DNA from: Fragilaria crotonensis
Lineage: Eukaryota; Bacillariophyta; Fragilariophyceae; Fragilariales; Fragilariaceae
NCBI GenBank assembly: GCA_022925895.1
Contig: JAKSYS010000019.1
Coordinates: 124,001-188,000 of the forward strand
Direction of reading: 5' to 3'
Length of the DNA stretch: 64,000 nucleotides
The position numbers and the translations under genes are program-made. This document shows, one piece after another, positions 28,616 through 40,341 of this stretch. Within the stretch, counting starts at the first letter, position 1, and every line of letters begins with the position of its first letter. The notes beneath the pieces are model-generated. The model was given only the letters and a program-made list of their open reading frames with translations. It did not search any database and was not told the DNA's origin.

Positions 28616-31600
28616 ATGGATCACTCAGGACATGCCAATCGTTCGCGCGCGGAGAAAATGATGACTATCGACAGGGATATTGCTGGAGACGAGAAAGGTT
28701 CATTGAAACAGCCACCACAAATTAAGGCGAGGGCTGATGGATTTCATCGACGGTCGTTTGATGATACCAGCCCAAGCAAGGACGCTCGAGGTATTCGAAG
28801 ACTTCGGAGAACGCTTGGAAAGAAGGCAACGATGACCGAATTGGACGATCGAGGCGAGCCGGACATCGTGCCAAGGTTTGGCCTTCTGTCAGACGAGGAA
28901 ACTGTTCTGCAATGTAATACATCGTGCACAATTTCCCTGACTGAGGACGCATCATCGCAAAATGATGGTGGTTCGGTAAGGTACAATGAAATCAATTGCG
29001 AAGCAAACGTAAGCGTGCTGAGTTCTGATTTCGCCATCGAAGCATTACCGTTAAATGACTGCGAACCAGTACGACTCAAGGGAAAAGGAGTGCGAAGAAA
29101 GGACGCGTTGCCACCTGTCCACACAGGCAGAGATATATGGCCCATACAAGAGATAATGTCCACAGATTCAGACGACCTTTTGTGGAAAGCGATCCCCAGG
29201 ACGAAGACGACCTTGTCCCAGTTGAGACCAACGAAAGGAGACGGGGCTTCCAGTTACCGAAGTTGCGAATACAGAAGAGGGCAGGGCCTCGTCATGCGAA
29301 TGATTCGCCCGTCGCCAGGTTGACGAAGCAGCCAAACGTTGCTGTTGACGGAAGTGATTCAACTCAAATGGATCGCCTTCGAACACCTACCGTGTTGCGG
29401 CATCGCAAGCCTTTCGGTACGACGACCGCGAAGTCGCCGCTAGTTTCACAGCCTGAATCCACAGATGACAAAGACCATGAAACAAGAAAGGGTCTCAGAA
29501 TATCCAGAGGTCGCAAACCCCCGAGTTCCCCAAATGCTGCTAGTGCGATCGCCCCAATCCCCCAGAAACCGAAAGTTTCCGAATCCATTATGGGCAAACT
29601 TAGAAAGGGACTTGCGCAAGAATGGAAAGATTTGAGTGGTTACGGAGAGAATGATGGCGCATCAAGTTGGGAAGAGTCAGACTCGGACGATTCCGATCGC
29701 GATGGTATCAACGATGACCTTCGAGCCGACTCGACAGTATCTGGAAGTCGATCACTCGACTACGACGATGCTGTCCTACATGCAGCAGACCTATTGAATA
29801 TGGATGTGTGCGGAGCATTCGCAACTCCAGTGAAGGATGGTGTGAAATTGAAATCTCGTCGATCGAAAGATAAGAAGGAGCTGCGCGTGAAGCCTTACCA
29901 TTGTTTTGCACCTCACAAGGTCTTCATGACTGAGGAAGAGATTTACCAGAATATGCTTCGCCCTTCCGAGTTTGTCGCAGATCTCGTTTCCTCAGTTAAG
30001 CCGTGGTACCATATTCCTGAGGTGCAGCTCACTGAGATGGAAAAGAAATATTGGGGAACTACACAAGACGGCCGGATCGGCTCTTTGCGCGTCGAAGTAC
30101 TAGGTTGCGTCGGCATTTCAAAGTACAAGTCGGATGTTTCGGTCTATCTAGTATGTGGCGATGCAGCGTTTGCTACGGATGTCATTCACGGAAGCCGATC
30201 TCCGATGTGGCCACAATCTTCCAGGAGAGCCGCATGTTTTCCCATTTTTCACGCATATGCAAGACTATACGTGGAGTATTTGATGTCACGAAACGGAAAA
30301 AACGGAGAATGATAGCTTCTGCGGTCGTGTTGAAATCGGCATTCCGTCCCTTCGACCAGACACTGAGTATGATGTGACGTTGCCCCTCCGGGTGTCGAGC
30401 TTCATCTATGATCGTCGACCACGAGGTGTTGTAAGACTTCGACTCAGTCTTCATTGGTTTAGCGAGAGGGCCGCCGTTCTCTCCTATCTTCCAGCTCCAA
30501 GAAATATGACCTCGACCTACCACAGCGTCGATTCACCTTCGATACCTTGTGCGGATCCCAAAACCTTTCGAAATGTGGCTTTCACAATTCACGGACAAGA
30601 GCTTCCCGGTAAATACACACGCGAGGCTTTCCAGGCTACGATGAGAGAATTTACTTTATATCACCAGAATTTGATGGTGAGTTTTCAGTCGCTGTCCTTG
30701 ATTACGTCTTATGCCAGTCCTCTCACATTGATGTTTTAGTTTCTGGCCAAGCAATTGCTTCACGACGCCGTGCTGTATGTGAATCCTCTAGTCTCAGTGT
30801 ATGTTTTCGGCAGCTGGATGCACTGTGTTTGGTCCGCATCATTACGACTGGCACCAGTTTACTTCATTGGGTTCCTCGTGTTACTCCTTCTTGATGGATA
30901 CTTCCGTCATTGTGCAAATCGTATCCGTACATCCGGTTACACCCTGTTTCGCTGACAGAGATCCTGCTAGCTATCGCAAACACGGCGCAATCCAAGCAAA
31001 TAAAGCCATTGTTGGCGGAAAGAGGCCGCGCAGAGACGCTGATGAGTCGACCCTTGATGTAGAACCCTACGATCACTTGGAGTTTCCTTTCTCAGACGGA
31101 AATGAATACAAGAAACGAACAATTGAGGAGACTCTTGTTGAAAGGAGTTCCAGTACCCGTCGAGACAAACAAAAAGGTAAGATACGTCTTTGGGAAATCT
31201 CAAGCGTTGCACATGATACTGAGATTTCTGCGAGACAGAATTGCAGCGTCACGAGCGTCTGTCCCTCTATGTGAAGCAAGAGCGTTCAGTGGACGACTCG
31301 ATAGATCTAGATACCTTTCTCCGCGTGGGTGACGACGCTGCTCAAGACAATGAGGGGGAAGGAGGCGAACAAGGGGCGCTAGATTTTGACAGCGACCAAG
31401 AGCTAGACATTCACGGCGATGTGGACAACGTTTTTGACCTTTATGTTTCTGACGAGGAAGAAGAACAATTTCGACCTCGATTTTCAAGTATGTCGTCGAC
31501 TTCGATGGGAGCAAGCATTCGCAGTTCCGTGGTGTTGGGACCTCCCCAAGACGTAGATGTTCGCCCGAAAACCCGAATACCACCCCAAGTTCATCTTGCA

Positions 31601-32636
31601 CGCCTCGAAGACAAATTGCATAAGTTCACTCAATCGCTTTCAATGGATAAAGTCTTTGCATGCACCCTTGCCTATCGACCTCATTCGCCAACTGACGGAA
31701 TGTTTCGTAGTGCCATTGATCATCGGCGTTGCGAAGAGGGAGCCAAAAAAGGGAAGAGAATTCCTTTGGATGACTTCGACAAACGCCTTGGGTATCGCAA
31801 TCGCCATCCAAACCCAGTGACGGAGATAAAGTCGTCGTTCCTTGGGCCCTCATGCGCATCTTTCGTATCTTTTGTTGCATTGTCCGGGTTGTATTCAATG
31901 TGGGAGTTTGAGTGACCCTTATATGACCTTTTGGGTGTTATGCTTTCTCCTCCTGGCCATGATAATACTCATAATGTTTCCATGGCGGCTTTTCTTCTTT
32001 GCGGTCGGAATTGTGTGTTTCGGCCCGCAGGTGCGTGAACTGACATTGACGTAACACTGTGCTTCGTTTCTTGCACCTGACACCTTAATACCAGAATATT
32101 CTTGTTCGAAGGAGATTGGACCTCAAGGAGTCGTTCAAAATGACGCATCGACTTTTGATGTCTCCGTCGTCGAGGTCGCCAATGGAGAATCTCCTCTCGA
32201 TGACAGCAATGGTGACGACAAGAGTAGAAAAGGGAACCGTCGTGGCCTCCAGAATCCACTTGCCGTACTTAAGGAACGACGGCAAAAGAAACTTGCGGAG
32301 AGGCAAGAGTTGCACAAAAGTGCTAACGATGAGAATCTCTCTGAACTTGAACACCATTCGACTGGACCATCCCTTGACGCCCGCCGGCCTTTCGCGGCTT
32401 CTGGCATGAAGGCGAACAAAAAGAATCTGCAGCCTCGTGAGATTGTTGTGCCCTACAGTCGATTTCGGAAGGAGCGCTTTTACGACTGGCCGCCTGATCC
32501 CTCCGTCGCTAGGGCTACGCCGGTACGATTTGAAAATTGTCGCATTGACATGAGCTACAGCTCGCTGACCCCCGAAAAAGATATGGAGGACTATTCAAAC
32601 CTTCGCCACGCAACGCTGACACGAAAAAATGATTAG
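28616..32636 (+). CDS. Large C2-domain protein with membrane hairpins (eight frame breaks)
   Basis: A four-exon gene with introns 30677-30739, 31177-31238 and 32031-32094 (GT-AG, 62-64 nt). It reads as one protein of about 1,279 residues only if one base is added at each of eight places: C4 29194, GG 30273, A6 30297, C3 30942, C3 31051, C3 31813, G3 31902 and A4 32137. The N-terminal about 420 residues are charged and disordered. A C2-like domain follows (SLRVEVLGCVGI, YLVCGDAAFATDV, SRSPMWP, RPRGVVRLRLSLHWFSER). A hydrophobic pair lies near 30790-30900 (VYFIGFLVLLLLDGYFRHC) and another near 31930-32030 (MTFWVLCFLLLAMIILIMFP, FFFAVGIVCFGPQ). The order resembles MCTP-type membrane tethers, with the membrane part at the C-terminal side. 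Function (membrane contact) is inference. Confidence 0.72.
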
Positions 32637-33249
32637 CCGACGGACATTAAGGGTGATTATTAGATCCCTTGTTTATGGTAAACCTTGTCGGATCGCTCGG
32701 CAGTCGGCAGGCATACCAGATTTGCTCAGAATTGCCGGTGTAGGGGTTGTGATGTTCCCAACATAGGCTGTTTCCGAAGGTGCTTTATGCACTATTTGTG
32801 CGCATCGAACGGGTGACGTGCTGGTGTGTGGCCCGCTCTCAGCACTCCGGCCTCGAGATAAGTCGGGCTTCCTCCGAGGAGCAAAAACAGACGAAGTAAA
32901 TGTGGCACTTCACCTGGTGACAGAAACCACATGAAAAATTGGGTTTTGAACTTTGAATGTCCTTGTGATTCTTAGATAATCGTTGTCAGTCGAGTAATGG
33001 TCATGCCAATCAGCCAAATCTGAATCATACTGAAAGGTGCACTTAAGAATGCTCAAGTAGTGATATTATCCATCGTAACATCTTACTTTCGTTTTCTATA
33101 CATAATTGCAGAGATTGCATCAAACTCGGAACAATCTCCATTCGTGCAGAAGGCCATAGCCGGACGGCAAGCAAGCTTCAAGCTGCAATCTTCATTTACC
33201 GCAACCAAGTATCGTCGTCGACAAAAACAACAATCAACCACACTTTTTT
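32637..33249. other. Intergenic region between convergent genes
   Basis: About 610 bp with no gene or repeat that I can support. Confidence 0.5.
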
Positions 33250-34053
33250 TCAACCCGCTAGTGGGTTGATTGCTGATACACCTCCCGGTGCAACTTTCTG
33301 GCCTTTCACTTTCCTGGAAACGAAGCTGAAACTCTGCCCAGGCTGCCATCCAGCATCAATAGCCTCCTTCATGGTGTCAAACGATTTCCACGACGGTAGC
33401 TCGACGACTGTGTCGTCAACGTCATCTTGGATTTCATTAACTGTGCCCTTCTTTTTCTTGCTACTCGCCTTCTTCTTTGTTCGAGATGCAACTGGCGGGA
33501 TAGAAAACGAGATGAATTCCATTTCCTCTCTAGAACCATCAAAGGGACGAATGTTGTTTTGTTGCATGGCTTCGAGTGTGGTTTCGCGGCAAACCTCGTC
33601 CATAGCAAACGCCTTGTAGGTGCCAAGCAACTGAGGAGGTATAGTGCCAGGCCGGAAACCTTGAAAACGCTGCTTCTTGGCATCAGCTGTGAGCTTTTTG
33701 TATACTACCTCGCTGAACTTTCCTAAATCAGCTTCGACCCTGGGATTTGCCAGAAATAAGACGCAATCAAAGCGTTAGCAAACCCACAGCAGGCAAGGTG
33801 AACAATGGATGCCCACGGAAAAACTTCAAACTCACCCATCCACTTGAATGATCCATTCCGTCAACGAATCCCCCACCTGTTGGATTTTGCATCCCTTGAT
33901 CTGACCAGCGTTGTTGGAAACTACATCACCTATCCAATCCCCGCGATCGGCTAGCTTGACTTTCAGACTTTGATGATAATGTCCTGTGGAAGGTACAAAA
34001 CTATAGACTTCACTGCAAAATACGAGGAAGAAAATCCACGGGCTGAGAACCAT
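33250..34053 (-). CDS. Trigger-factor N-domain-like protein, plastid-targeted
   Basis: Two exons, 34053-33836 and 33739-33250, with a 96-nt intron (33740-33835, GTGAGT...CCCAG, phase 2), giving 235 residues. The first 18 residues are a signal peptide ending VYS|FVPS, a plastid-import junction. The body is the ribosome-binding domain of trigger factor: KFSEVVYKKLTADAKKQRF, then GFRPGTIPPQLLGTYK, where bacteria have the GFRxGxxP ribosome-contact loop. The FKBP-type isomerase domain and the C-terminal arms are absent. A Lys-rich linker (KKKASSKKKKGT) leads to a short tail. I infer a plastid nascent-chain or ribosome-associated factor. The ATG at 34053 is the first in frame. Confidence 0.82.
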
Positions 34054-34511
34054 CGTATTATTAAGTAAGTTTGAAGTCGGCAATGTCAACAGTCAAAGGC
34101 CATGTGGCGGTGTTCTTGTCGGTTGAGCTGCAGAGTGAGAGAAACTGGAGCATGGGGCACGGTTGGACCTTAACCATCAATCGGAGCTCAAGCATCACTC
34201 TTCAGACGTCAGTGAACTGTGACTGCTCCGCTACGGGGGTATGTGTAGTGTTGTATGCATATGCAGACAGTACCCGTAACAGGTACTACAAGTACAGTAC
34301 TTGTACTGTAGTTACTCAAAACTCCAACACGTTCAACATATATATATAGAGGCAACAAATTACTGCCGCGTGAAACAGAGACAATATGCGGAGTAAAGTA
34401 TGACATTAACAACCTAGTACGAGACACCAACGCATTAGTCCTACCATTGCATTTCTTAGACCTGATCGGAAAGGAGAGTCAGAAGTCAGCAGGCAAATAT
34501 CTACGAGCAGA
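34054..34511. other. Divergent promoter region, trigger-factor-like / LRR gene
   Basis: About 460 bp. GTAC words lie at 34270-34310 and TATATATATA at 34339-34349. No gene is seen. Confidence 0.5.
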
Positions 34512-36290
34512 ATGAGATCCATAAAGACGAGATTAGCGTTTTTGACCCTAGCGCTGTCTTGTCCAATTGTCGTCTCCTCAAATAGTGGTGGCCTTTTGCT
34601 CGATTTATCATGTCAACCGCGGTTGTCGACTGAACTTCTTCTTTCGACCATCAGTGATGCTATTTCATCCAACGATCATTTGAATCATGTTTCTATCGAT
34701 TTGTCCTTCTCGGAACTAGGCGACTCCGGGATTGAGGCGTTGGTGACGTCCCTCTCTGAATTTAGGGAAGGTCTGACGGTTGCATTGACGACTCGGATGA
34801 ATCGGATCACCCCTATGGGAGCTGCTCGTGTGTTAAAACGGTTACTTGGAGATGAACTGAGTGACGTGAACGGAACTAGCAGCGAAACGACGGAACAGGT
34901 GAGAGGCCAGGAGTTTGCCCTTCGATCACTGGACCTGAGTTGGAACAACTTGCATCCTGGAGAACCTGGGGCGAAGACGATGATGCTGGACCTTCGCAAG
35001 CTGATAGAGGATCCTTCGCGTTGTCCTGAGATACTGCAGCTCAATCGTTGCTCGTTGGGACCTGCGGCGTGCAGGTCGATCGGCAAGGGTATTATGAATC
35101 GAGGCACGGTCAAGTCCATATCGAAACCCTTATCCCTCCACCTATGCGGAAATCCAGATGTGGGGGACGCTGGGGCTGCGGCTCTCGCCGCGGCTATTCG
35201 AGGTTCCACATCGGATTCTACCATTTTCTCAACGCTCGATCTTTCAGCGTGTGGCATTGGCGACGCCGGAGCTGAAGCGCTGGCGCTTGCACTGGAGGGT
35301 CATCCCGGGTGCATCGAAAGGTTGATCTTGAGCAACAACGCTATTTCAAACTCGGGTGCATCGTCCATAGCTCGTGGGATTGCTGATTCCAAAACTCAGA
35401 TTGAATGGCTTGAGCTTGATAACAATCCGGGTATTAGCAATGTGGGCGCTGTCGCCTTGGCTGATGCCATTGGCATGGGATACATTCGCAATCTTTCGCT
35501 GAGAAGTTGTGAAGTCAAGGCTGATGGTGCAAAGGCCTTCGGCGATTGCCTCAAGGCCCTAGCAATACAGCAAACTTCGGCGCAATTCAGCATCGATCTC
35601 AGCGGAAACCCGCTTGGGATGCTGAAGAAGAAAAAGAAGGAGAGCCTAAAGAACAAAGCTACCGCGACCACAGCCTCCTACATGAACTACATCGGAAAGC
35701 AAATTAAGTCCGGGCTTAAAGACGTCGGACTGGATACCATGCTGGGAACCAGCTCAGTAGAAAGCGACGACGACGAGGAGGAGCGAATGGGTGAGGGAAA
35801 TGGAAATGACTCATCCGACGAGCCAACACGGTGTGGTGCAAAGGCATTTGCGAGTGCCATTGTACTGAGCGAAGAAGAACAACACCGTGATCAGCTTGAA
35901 ACAACCGCTGTGGCTCACGTGAAGTGCGTTCTCGGTTTGAGACACTGCTTCCTCGACCAGGGAGCAGGCGATGCTCTGGCGGCAACTATTGTGCAAGCTA
36001 AGGAACGGTTCGGAATAGATCTTGAAGTCGACGTTGCTCTTAATCATGTTCTGGAAGACAGTATGGTGAGAGCACTAAACGGAAGTGACCGAGATGGATT
36101 GGAAGATATGGTAGATCGTCATATGGAGACGGTCGAAGCTATTCGCGTCGCTGAAGCACGTGCGTCACGGGCGTCAGAAGCAGCAGCTGCTCGAGGTAGA
36201 TCGTGGGACGACAGCGAGAGAAACGATTACGATGGCTCTTATTATCCAGATGATTATGACAATGAAGACGACGATGATGTTCATTATTAA
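34512..36290 (+). CDS. Secreted leucine-rich repeat protein, ribonuclease-inhibitor type
   Basis: Single exon, 592 residues. A signal peptide (LAFLTLALSCPIVVSS, about residues 8-23) precedes at least seven RI-type repeats with the LDLSxNxLxxxGAxALAxxL pattern, for example LDLSWNNLHPG, LHLCGNPDVGDAGAAAL, LDLSACGIGDAGAEALALAL, LILSNNAISNSGASSI and LELDNNPGISNVGAVAL. After about residue 375 comes a Lys-rich insertion (MLKKKKKESLKNK), an acidic segment (SDDDEEER) and another repeat-like part. The C-terminus is very acidic (YYPDDYDNEDDDDVHY). Such proteins bind other proteins; the ligand is unknown. Secretory or ER location is inferred from the leader. Confidence 0.85.
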   Translation: MRSIKTRLAFLTLALSCPIVVSSNSGGLLLDLSCQPRLSTELLLSTISDAISSNDHLNHVSIDLSFSELGDSGIEALVTSLSEFREGLTVALTTRMNRITPMGAARVLKRLLGDELSDVNGTSSETTEQVRGQEFALRSLDLSWNNLHPGEPGAKTMMLDLRKLIEDPSRCPEILQLNRCSLGPAACRSIGKGIMNRGTVKSISKPLSLHLCGNPDVGDAGAAALAAAIRGSTSDSTIFSTLDLSACGIGDAGAEALALALEGHPGCIERLILSNNAISNSGASSIARGIADSKTQIEWLELDNNPGISNVGAVALADAIGMGYIRNLSLRSCEVKADGAKAFGDCLKALAIQQTSAQFSIDLSGNPLGMLKKKKKESLKNKATATTASYMNYIGKQIKSGLKDVGLDTMLGTSSVESDDDEEERMGEGNGNDSSDEPTRCGAKAFASAIVLSEEEQHRDQLETTAVAHVKCVLGLRHCFLDQGAGDALAATIVQAKERFGIDLEVDVALNHVLEDSMVRALNGSDRDGLEDMVDRHMETVEAIRVAEARASRASEAAAARGRSWDDSERNDYDGSYYPDDYDNEDDDDVHY

Positions 36291-36329
36291 ATTGATGACT
36301 CCTCTATGCGCTTAGAGATATAATTCTTG

Positions 36330-37729
36330 CTATACATCGATTTCACGAACTGGATCGTACGTAGACTTGCGACGCTTCGAGACACCGAGTAACACCACTG
36401 CGACAAGTATGGCAACCATTACTCCACCGAAAAGTGCACGTGCAAACGGCAAACTGACTGCACCTTCTGAACGACTGGTGCTTAGTTGAGGGACGAAATC
36501 CGTCTTCGCGGTGGATCCGCATCCAACTGCGCTAATGGACTTGATGATGAGCGTGACATTACCCGCTACTCCTTCTCCCCATATGGATATTGTCTTCATA
36601 TTGCTCAATGTCTCGACATCAGGACAGTAAGTTGAGTCTTCGGTACATGATACGATCTGATCGCCTGTCGCGTCATCCCAGTGAGAACTGAAGTCCTTGA
36701 ATGGGACAACGACTTCATCAAATGCTCCAAGCGGAGCTTCGAAGTTGGCCTTGAAACCACTTGCATGGTGAGCATTCGGTAAGCGAAGGGTTCCAAAACT
36801 GACTCGGTAACCGTGATATTCCTCCCTCGCCATAAGAACGAGTTTCAGTGCAGTGCAGGACGAAACGTCAGGGAATGCTCCGCCGGACGCTCTCATTGTA
36901 ATGAAACCAGGAGCCTGCAGGAATGGAACAATCGCAACCTTGCCGTCAAAGAAGCCACTCCATCATGAAATGACACCGTACCTGAGGATTCACCACCCAT
37001 GACAGGATCGTTTAAGCAGCTCCACTGATGCTGTATGTTGTTAAAGGATTCTATGTCGATCTCGTCATTTACTACAGAGACGTCCAGCGCGTCAGTGGCA
37101 GTCCCTTGCGTGGGCTCTTCACATCCAACAGCCTTGATGACGAGAATCTCCAAGTGCACTTTTCCGGCCACTCCTTCGCCCCAAATGGACATGGTCTTCA
37201 AGTTTTGGAGGGCACCGACGGTGGGGCAGTATTCCTTGTCATCCTTACAAGATACTATTTGATCACCGGTTGCGTCGTCCCACCGTGCACTGAAATCAGT
37301 AAACGGGATTTCCACCTCACCAAAGTCATTCCCGACTGGTGGATTGAAATTCGTCTTGTATCCAAATGCAAATCGGCCTCCCGGTACATGGACGTTTCCA
37401 AAATTAAACCGATACCCGGAGTAGTCTTGACGTGAGCGCAAGGTAAGTTTCAATCCAACGCATGATGATACATCTGGATAAACTCCACCATTGGTTTCCA
37501 TCGTGATGAACCCAGGAGCTTGCAAGAACGGCACGTTCACAACTTCACCGTCAACGATTCCAACGCCATCCTCGATGGAAACGGATCCGTGAGACTTGCC
37601 TCCCATCACTGGATCATTTTTAGCTCTCCACGAATGAGTTGATTGACGGAAGTCTTCTATCACAATCTCGGCTGCATATCCTGAAACGAACATGAGACTC
37701 ACAAGAGCCAGGGAATTTGAATGAATCAT
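36330..37729 (-). CDS. Tandem CIA30-domain type I membrane protein (frame broken once)
   Basis: After a signal peptide (MIHSNSLALVSLMFVSGYAA) two CIA30/NDUFAF1-type domains follow, each with WxxxNDPVMGGxSxGxVS, FLQAPGFITM, FPDVSSC or YPDVSSC, FGYKTNF/SGFKANF, and WDDATGDQIVSC...SIWGEGVAG. A membrane helix (LFGGVMVAILVAVVLLGV) and a short basic tail (SKRRKSTYDPVREIDV) end it. The two reading frames join in the second domain only if the T3 run (AAA at 36948-36950 on the plus strand) has one more T, giving 466 residues. CIA30 is known from complex I assembly, but a secreted tandem form with a membrane anchor is different, and a carbohydrate- or protein-binding role at the surface is inferred. 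Error versus real break is open. Confidence 0.82.
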
Positions 37730-38371
37730 TGCTGATACTTCACAAAAAACAACCGCATGAGGTTTGGAATGAAGGCATCGACACGAGAACGAGTCAGTTC
37801 CCGTTCACAATTTGAGTTAGAGGTTTATCCTTGTTACCTTTTTTAGCTCTAAAAATAGTAGAGCGCCGGTAACTATAGATTCTCTCTATGATACATGTAG
37901 AGATTCCGTGTACAGCGGTGCCATAGATATGTACAGTCATACTGTAGTACATACTTTTACATCCTACATACGTACATACGTATGTCTACCTTCTTTCCGA
38001 TTACCTCGTTGACAACTGTTGACAAATAGCAGGCATGCACTATATGACTTATGACTATATGCATAAGGTGACGAAAAGCCAACAGGTTTCATGAACATCA
38101 CACGCCTTCGTCCGAATACACCATCATGCCTGTGATACTGGTATGATGGTGTAGCCATAGTTTGGAAGTAACACCCTTCTCCCAAGGACAAGTAATTCTG
38201 GGGGAGGGCATTGAGGCTTAATAGTGGACGAAGCGCAGGAAGGTGCCGAGGGAATACATGCAAATTCAGCCTCCTATAGTGATGCACGTGAGTTCATTAG
38301 TTTTCAAACATACGTACTGTAGCATATTACGCTATATTGTTGACTAGAATAGACTTCCAACTTCTCCGATA
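37730..38371. other. Intergenic region CIA30 / sugar porter
   Basis: About 640 bp. A short inverted ATACGTAC-type stretch lies at 37960-37985 (CATACGTACATACGTATG). No gene is supported. Confidence 0.5.
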
Positions 38372-40341
38372 TTAAGCCATGGTTCCGGTCACTTCAGCAT
38401 CTCTCAGCTTCTCGGGCGGGGTATCTCTCACCTTGATGGGCTCAAAGTGGGGTGCATTTTTCTGTGCGAGCGCAACTGCTTCGCGTTCTCTGATGATTCG
38501 AGCCTCCGCATCCAGAATTTTGTTATCACCGGTAATCTCCGCGAAGTAAATCGACATATCTTCCAAAGAACGTCCCTTGGTTTCAGGAAGGTAGAGATAT
38601 ACGAAGACGAGGATCAAGATGCACACGCAAGCCAGGAGCAAGAAGAAACCAGCCCACGACATGGCGTTTGCGGTGGACAGAAAGGTGGAGGACATTAACG
38701 TTGCTGTCATTCGGTTCATAAATGTCGCTATCGACATGGCCTTTGCGCGAATGCAGTTTGCAAAGATTTCGGATGGAATGAGCCAAGCTCCAGGACCCAA
38801 TCCGAGACTGAAGAATGCCAGGTAAGTGCCCAAACCAAGGATAGTGAGCACGGCAGAATTTGAATTGCCAACGAAGTTCACAGATAGAAAGATCAGTGCT
38901 AGTGCCATCCCGCAGAGTGAGATAAAGAGCAAAGGTCGGCGACCCCTTCTATCGAACAATTTTCCGCCGATGATAATGAACACCAGTTTGATAAAACCAA
39001 GGAACATGAGGATTCCCATCTGCGCTGGACGACTGTCAATACCTGACTCCCGTAAAATGTAGACCAGAAAGTACTGGATAGCATCGATACCAACAGCTTG
39101 TTGAGCGACTGCAATACCGATACCAACCACGAGCATACGCCGAAAGGAAGGAGTGGGAAATAAAATCACATCCCATCCCATAGTTTTTCCGGCTACGGCC
39201 TCGCGCTCGATTGCCTCTTTCATGTCAAGAAGGATCGGAGTCACGTCATAACCTGTCACCAACACGCATAAGCACTAGTGGTTTCGAAAACCGACAAATC
39301 CGTTCCGTAATGACGACTTACCATCCCCGTACACCTTCTGCAAAACTTGAACAGCCTTATCTTCCTTTCCTTGACAAACCATCCACCGGGGCGACTCCAC
39401 CATAACACACTTTGCCAAAAAGATCATTAGCACGGGTTGAATCACTCCCATGCCAAACATTAAACGCCAGGAAATGTCGTCACTGAGGCCACCGAAGATA
39501 AGACCAGAACTGAATCCTAGAAGAATCCCAACGTTGATTGCAATTTCGGACCAGGTGACCAATTCACCGCGACGCGACGCCGGGGTAATTTCCGCAATGT
39601 AAAGCGGATCCAGCTAGATCAAGCGGGATTTCGAGGAAGAGAGTCAGCCCAAGACTATAGGTTGGAAATGTTGTGACAGCAACTCTCATTTTGAAAAACG
39701 TACCGCTAGGCCAAAGCCAACTCCGAGTCCGACGAAGACGCGGCCGACTATAAGAGCATAGAAGCTATGCGACACGGCGATGATCACAGTACCGCAGATG
39801 ACGTGAATTGCAGCAACCTGGGGTCTGATTGGTGAGATGCATGGTAATATTCGTGTGTTGATAATCACCGGTGCCAACTGCGAAAGCATTGCAACCAGGA
39901 ATCAGCACTTACAGCAAAAGCGTGGCGGCGACCGAAACGATCCGAGATGGCGTATGCAAATATGGCACCAACCATCGCAAAGAAATTGATCGACCCGAAG
40001 AACAATTCGAGCTCAACTTCGGATAAACTTAAATCTTGCTGCATGATAGGTCCAGCACTAGTGTTGACACCAATGTCGTAGCCGAGATTGCAAGAATTCA
40101 GTGCTGCGCAAAGAACCCAAACATACACCTGGGATGACATTTGAACTGGAACTTCTCCAAAGTCACCGTGGTGTTCACCAGGGTGCGATTGATACAGCTT
40201 GGGGGTATCAGGTATGGGCGTTTCATTCTCTCTTTCGTAGTCAAAGTCGAGTTCTGGTCCGATGACCGGGACCCTTTCATCCGAAAGCGAATAACCATCG
40301 GCTATAGTAGCTGGGTTGGGACCACTCTTGGGGAACGTCAT
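38372..40341 (-). CDS. Sugar porter, major facilitator superfamily
   Basis: Four exons, 40341-39913, 39817-39704, 39613-39322 and 39252-38372, with three short introns (95, 90 and 69 nt), give 571 residues. The first about 80 residues are a cytosolic Pro/Glu-rich tail. The 12-helix transporter carries the sugar-porter signatures DRFGRRHAFA after helix 2, GRVFVGLGVGFGLA, PLYIAEITPASRRGELVTW, VESPRWMV (usually PESPRWL), DRRGRRPL after helix 8 and LPETKGRSLEDM after helix 12. QQAVGIDAIQYF in helix 7 is the sugar-binding QQxxGxxxxxYY motif. Proton-coupled uptake of hexose or polyol (inositol-like) at the plasma membrane is the likely role. Confidence 0.92.
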
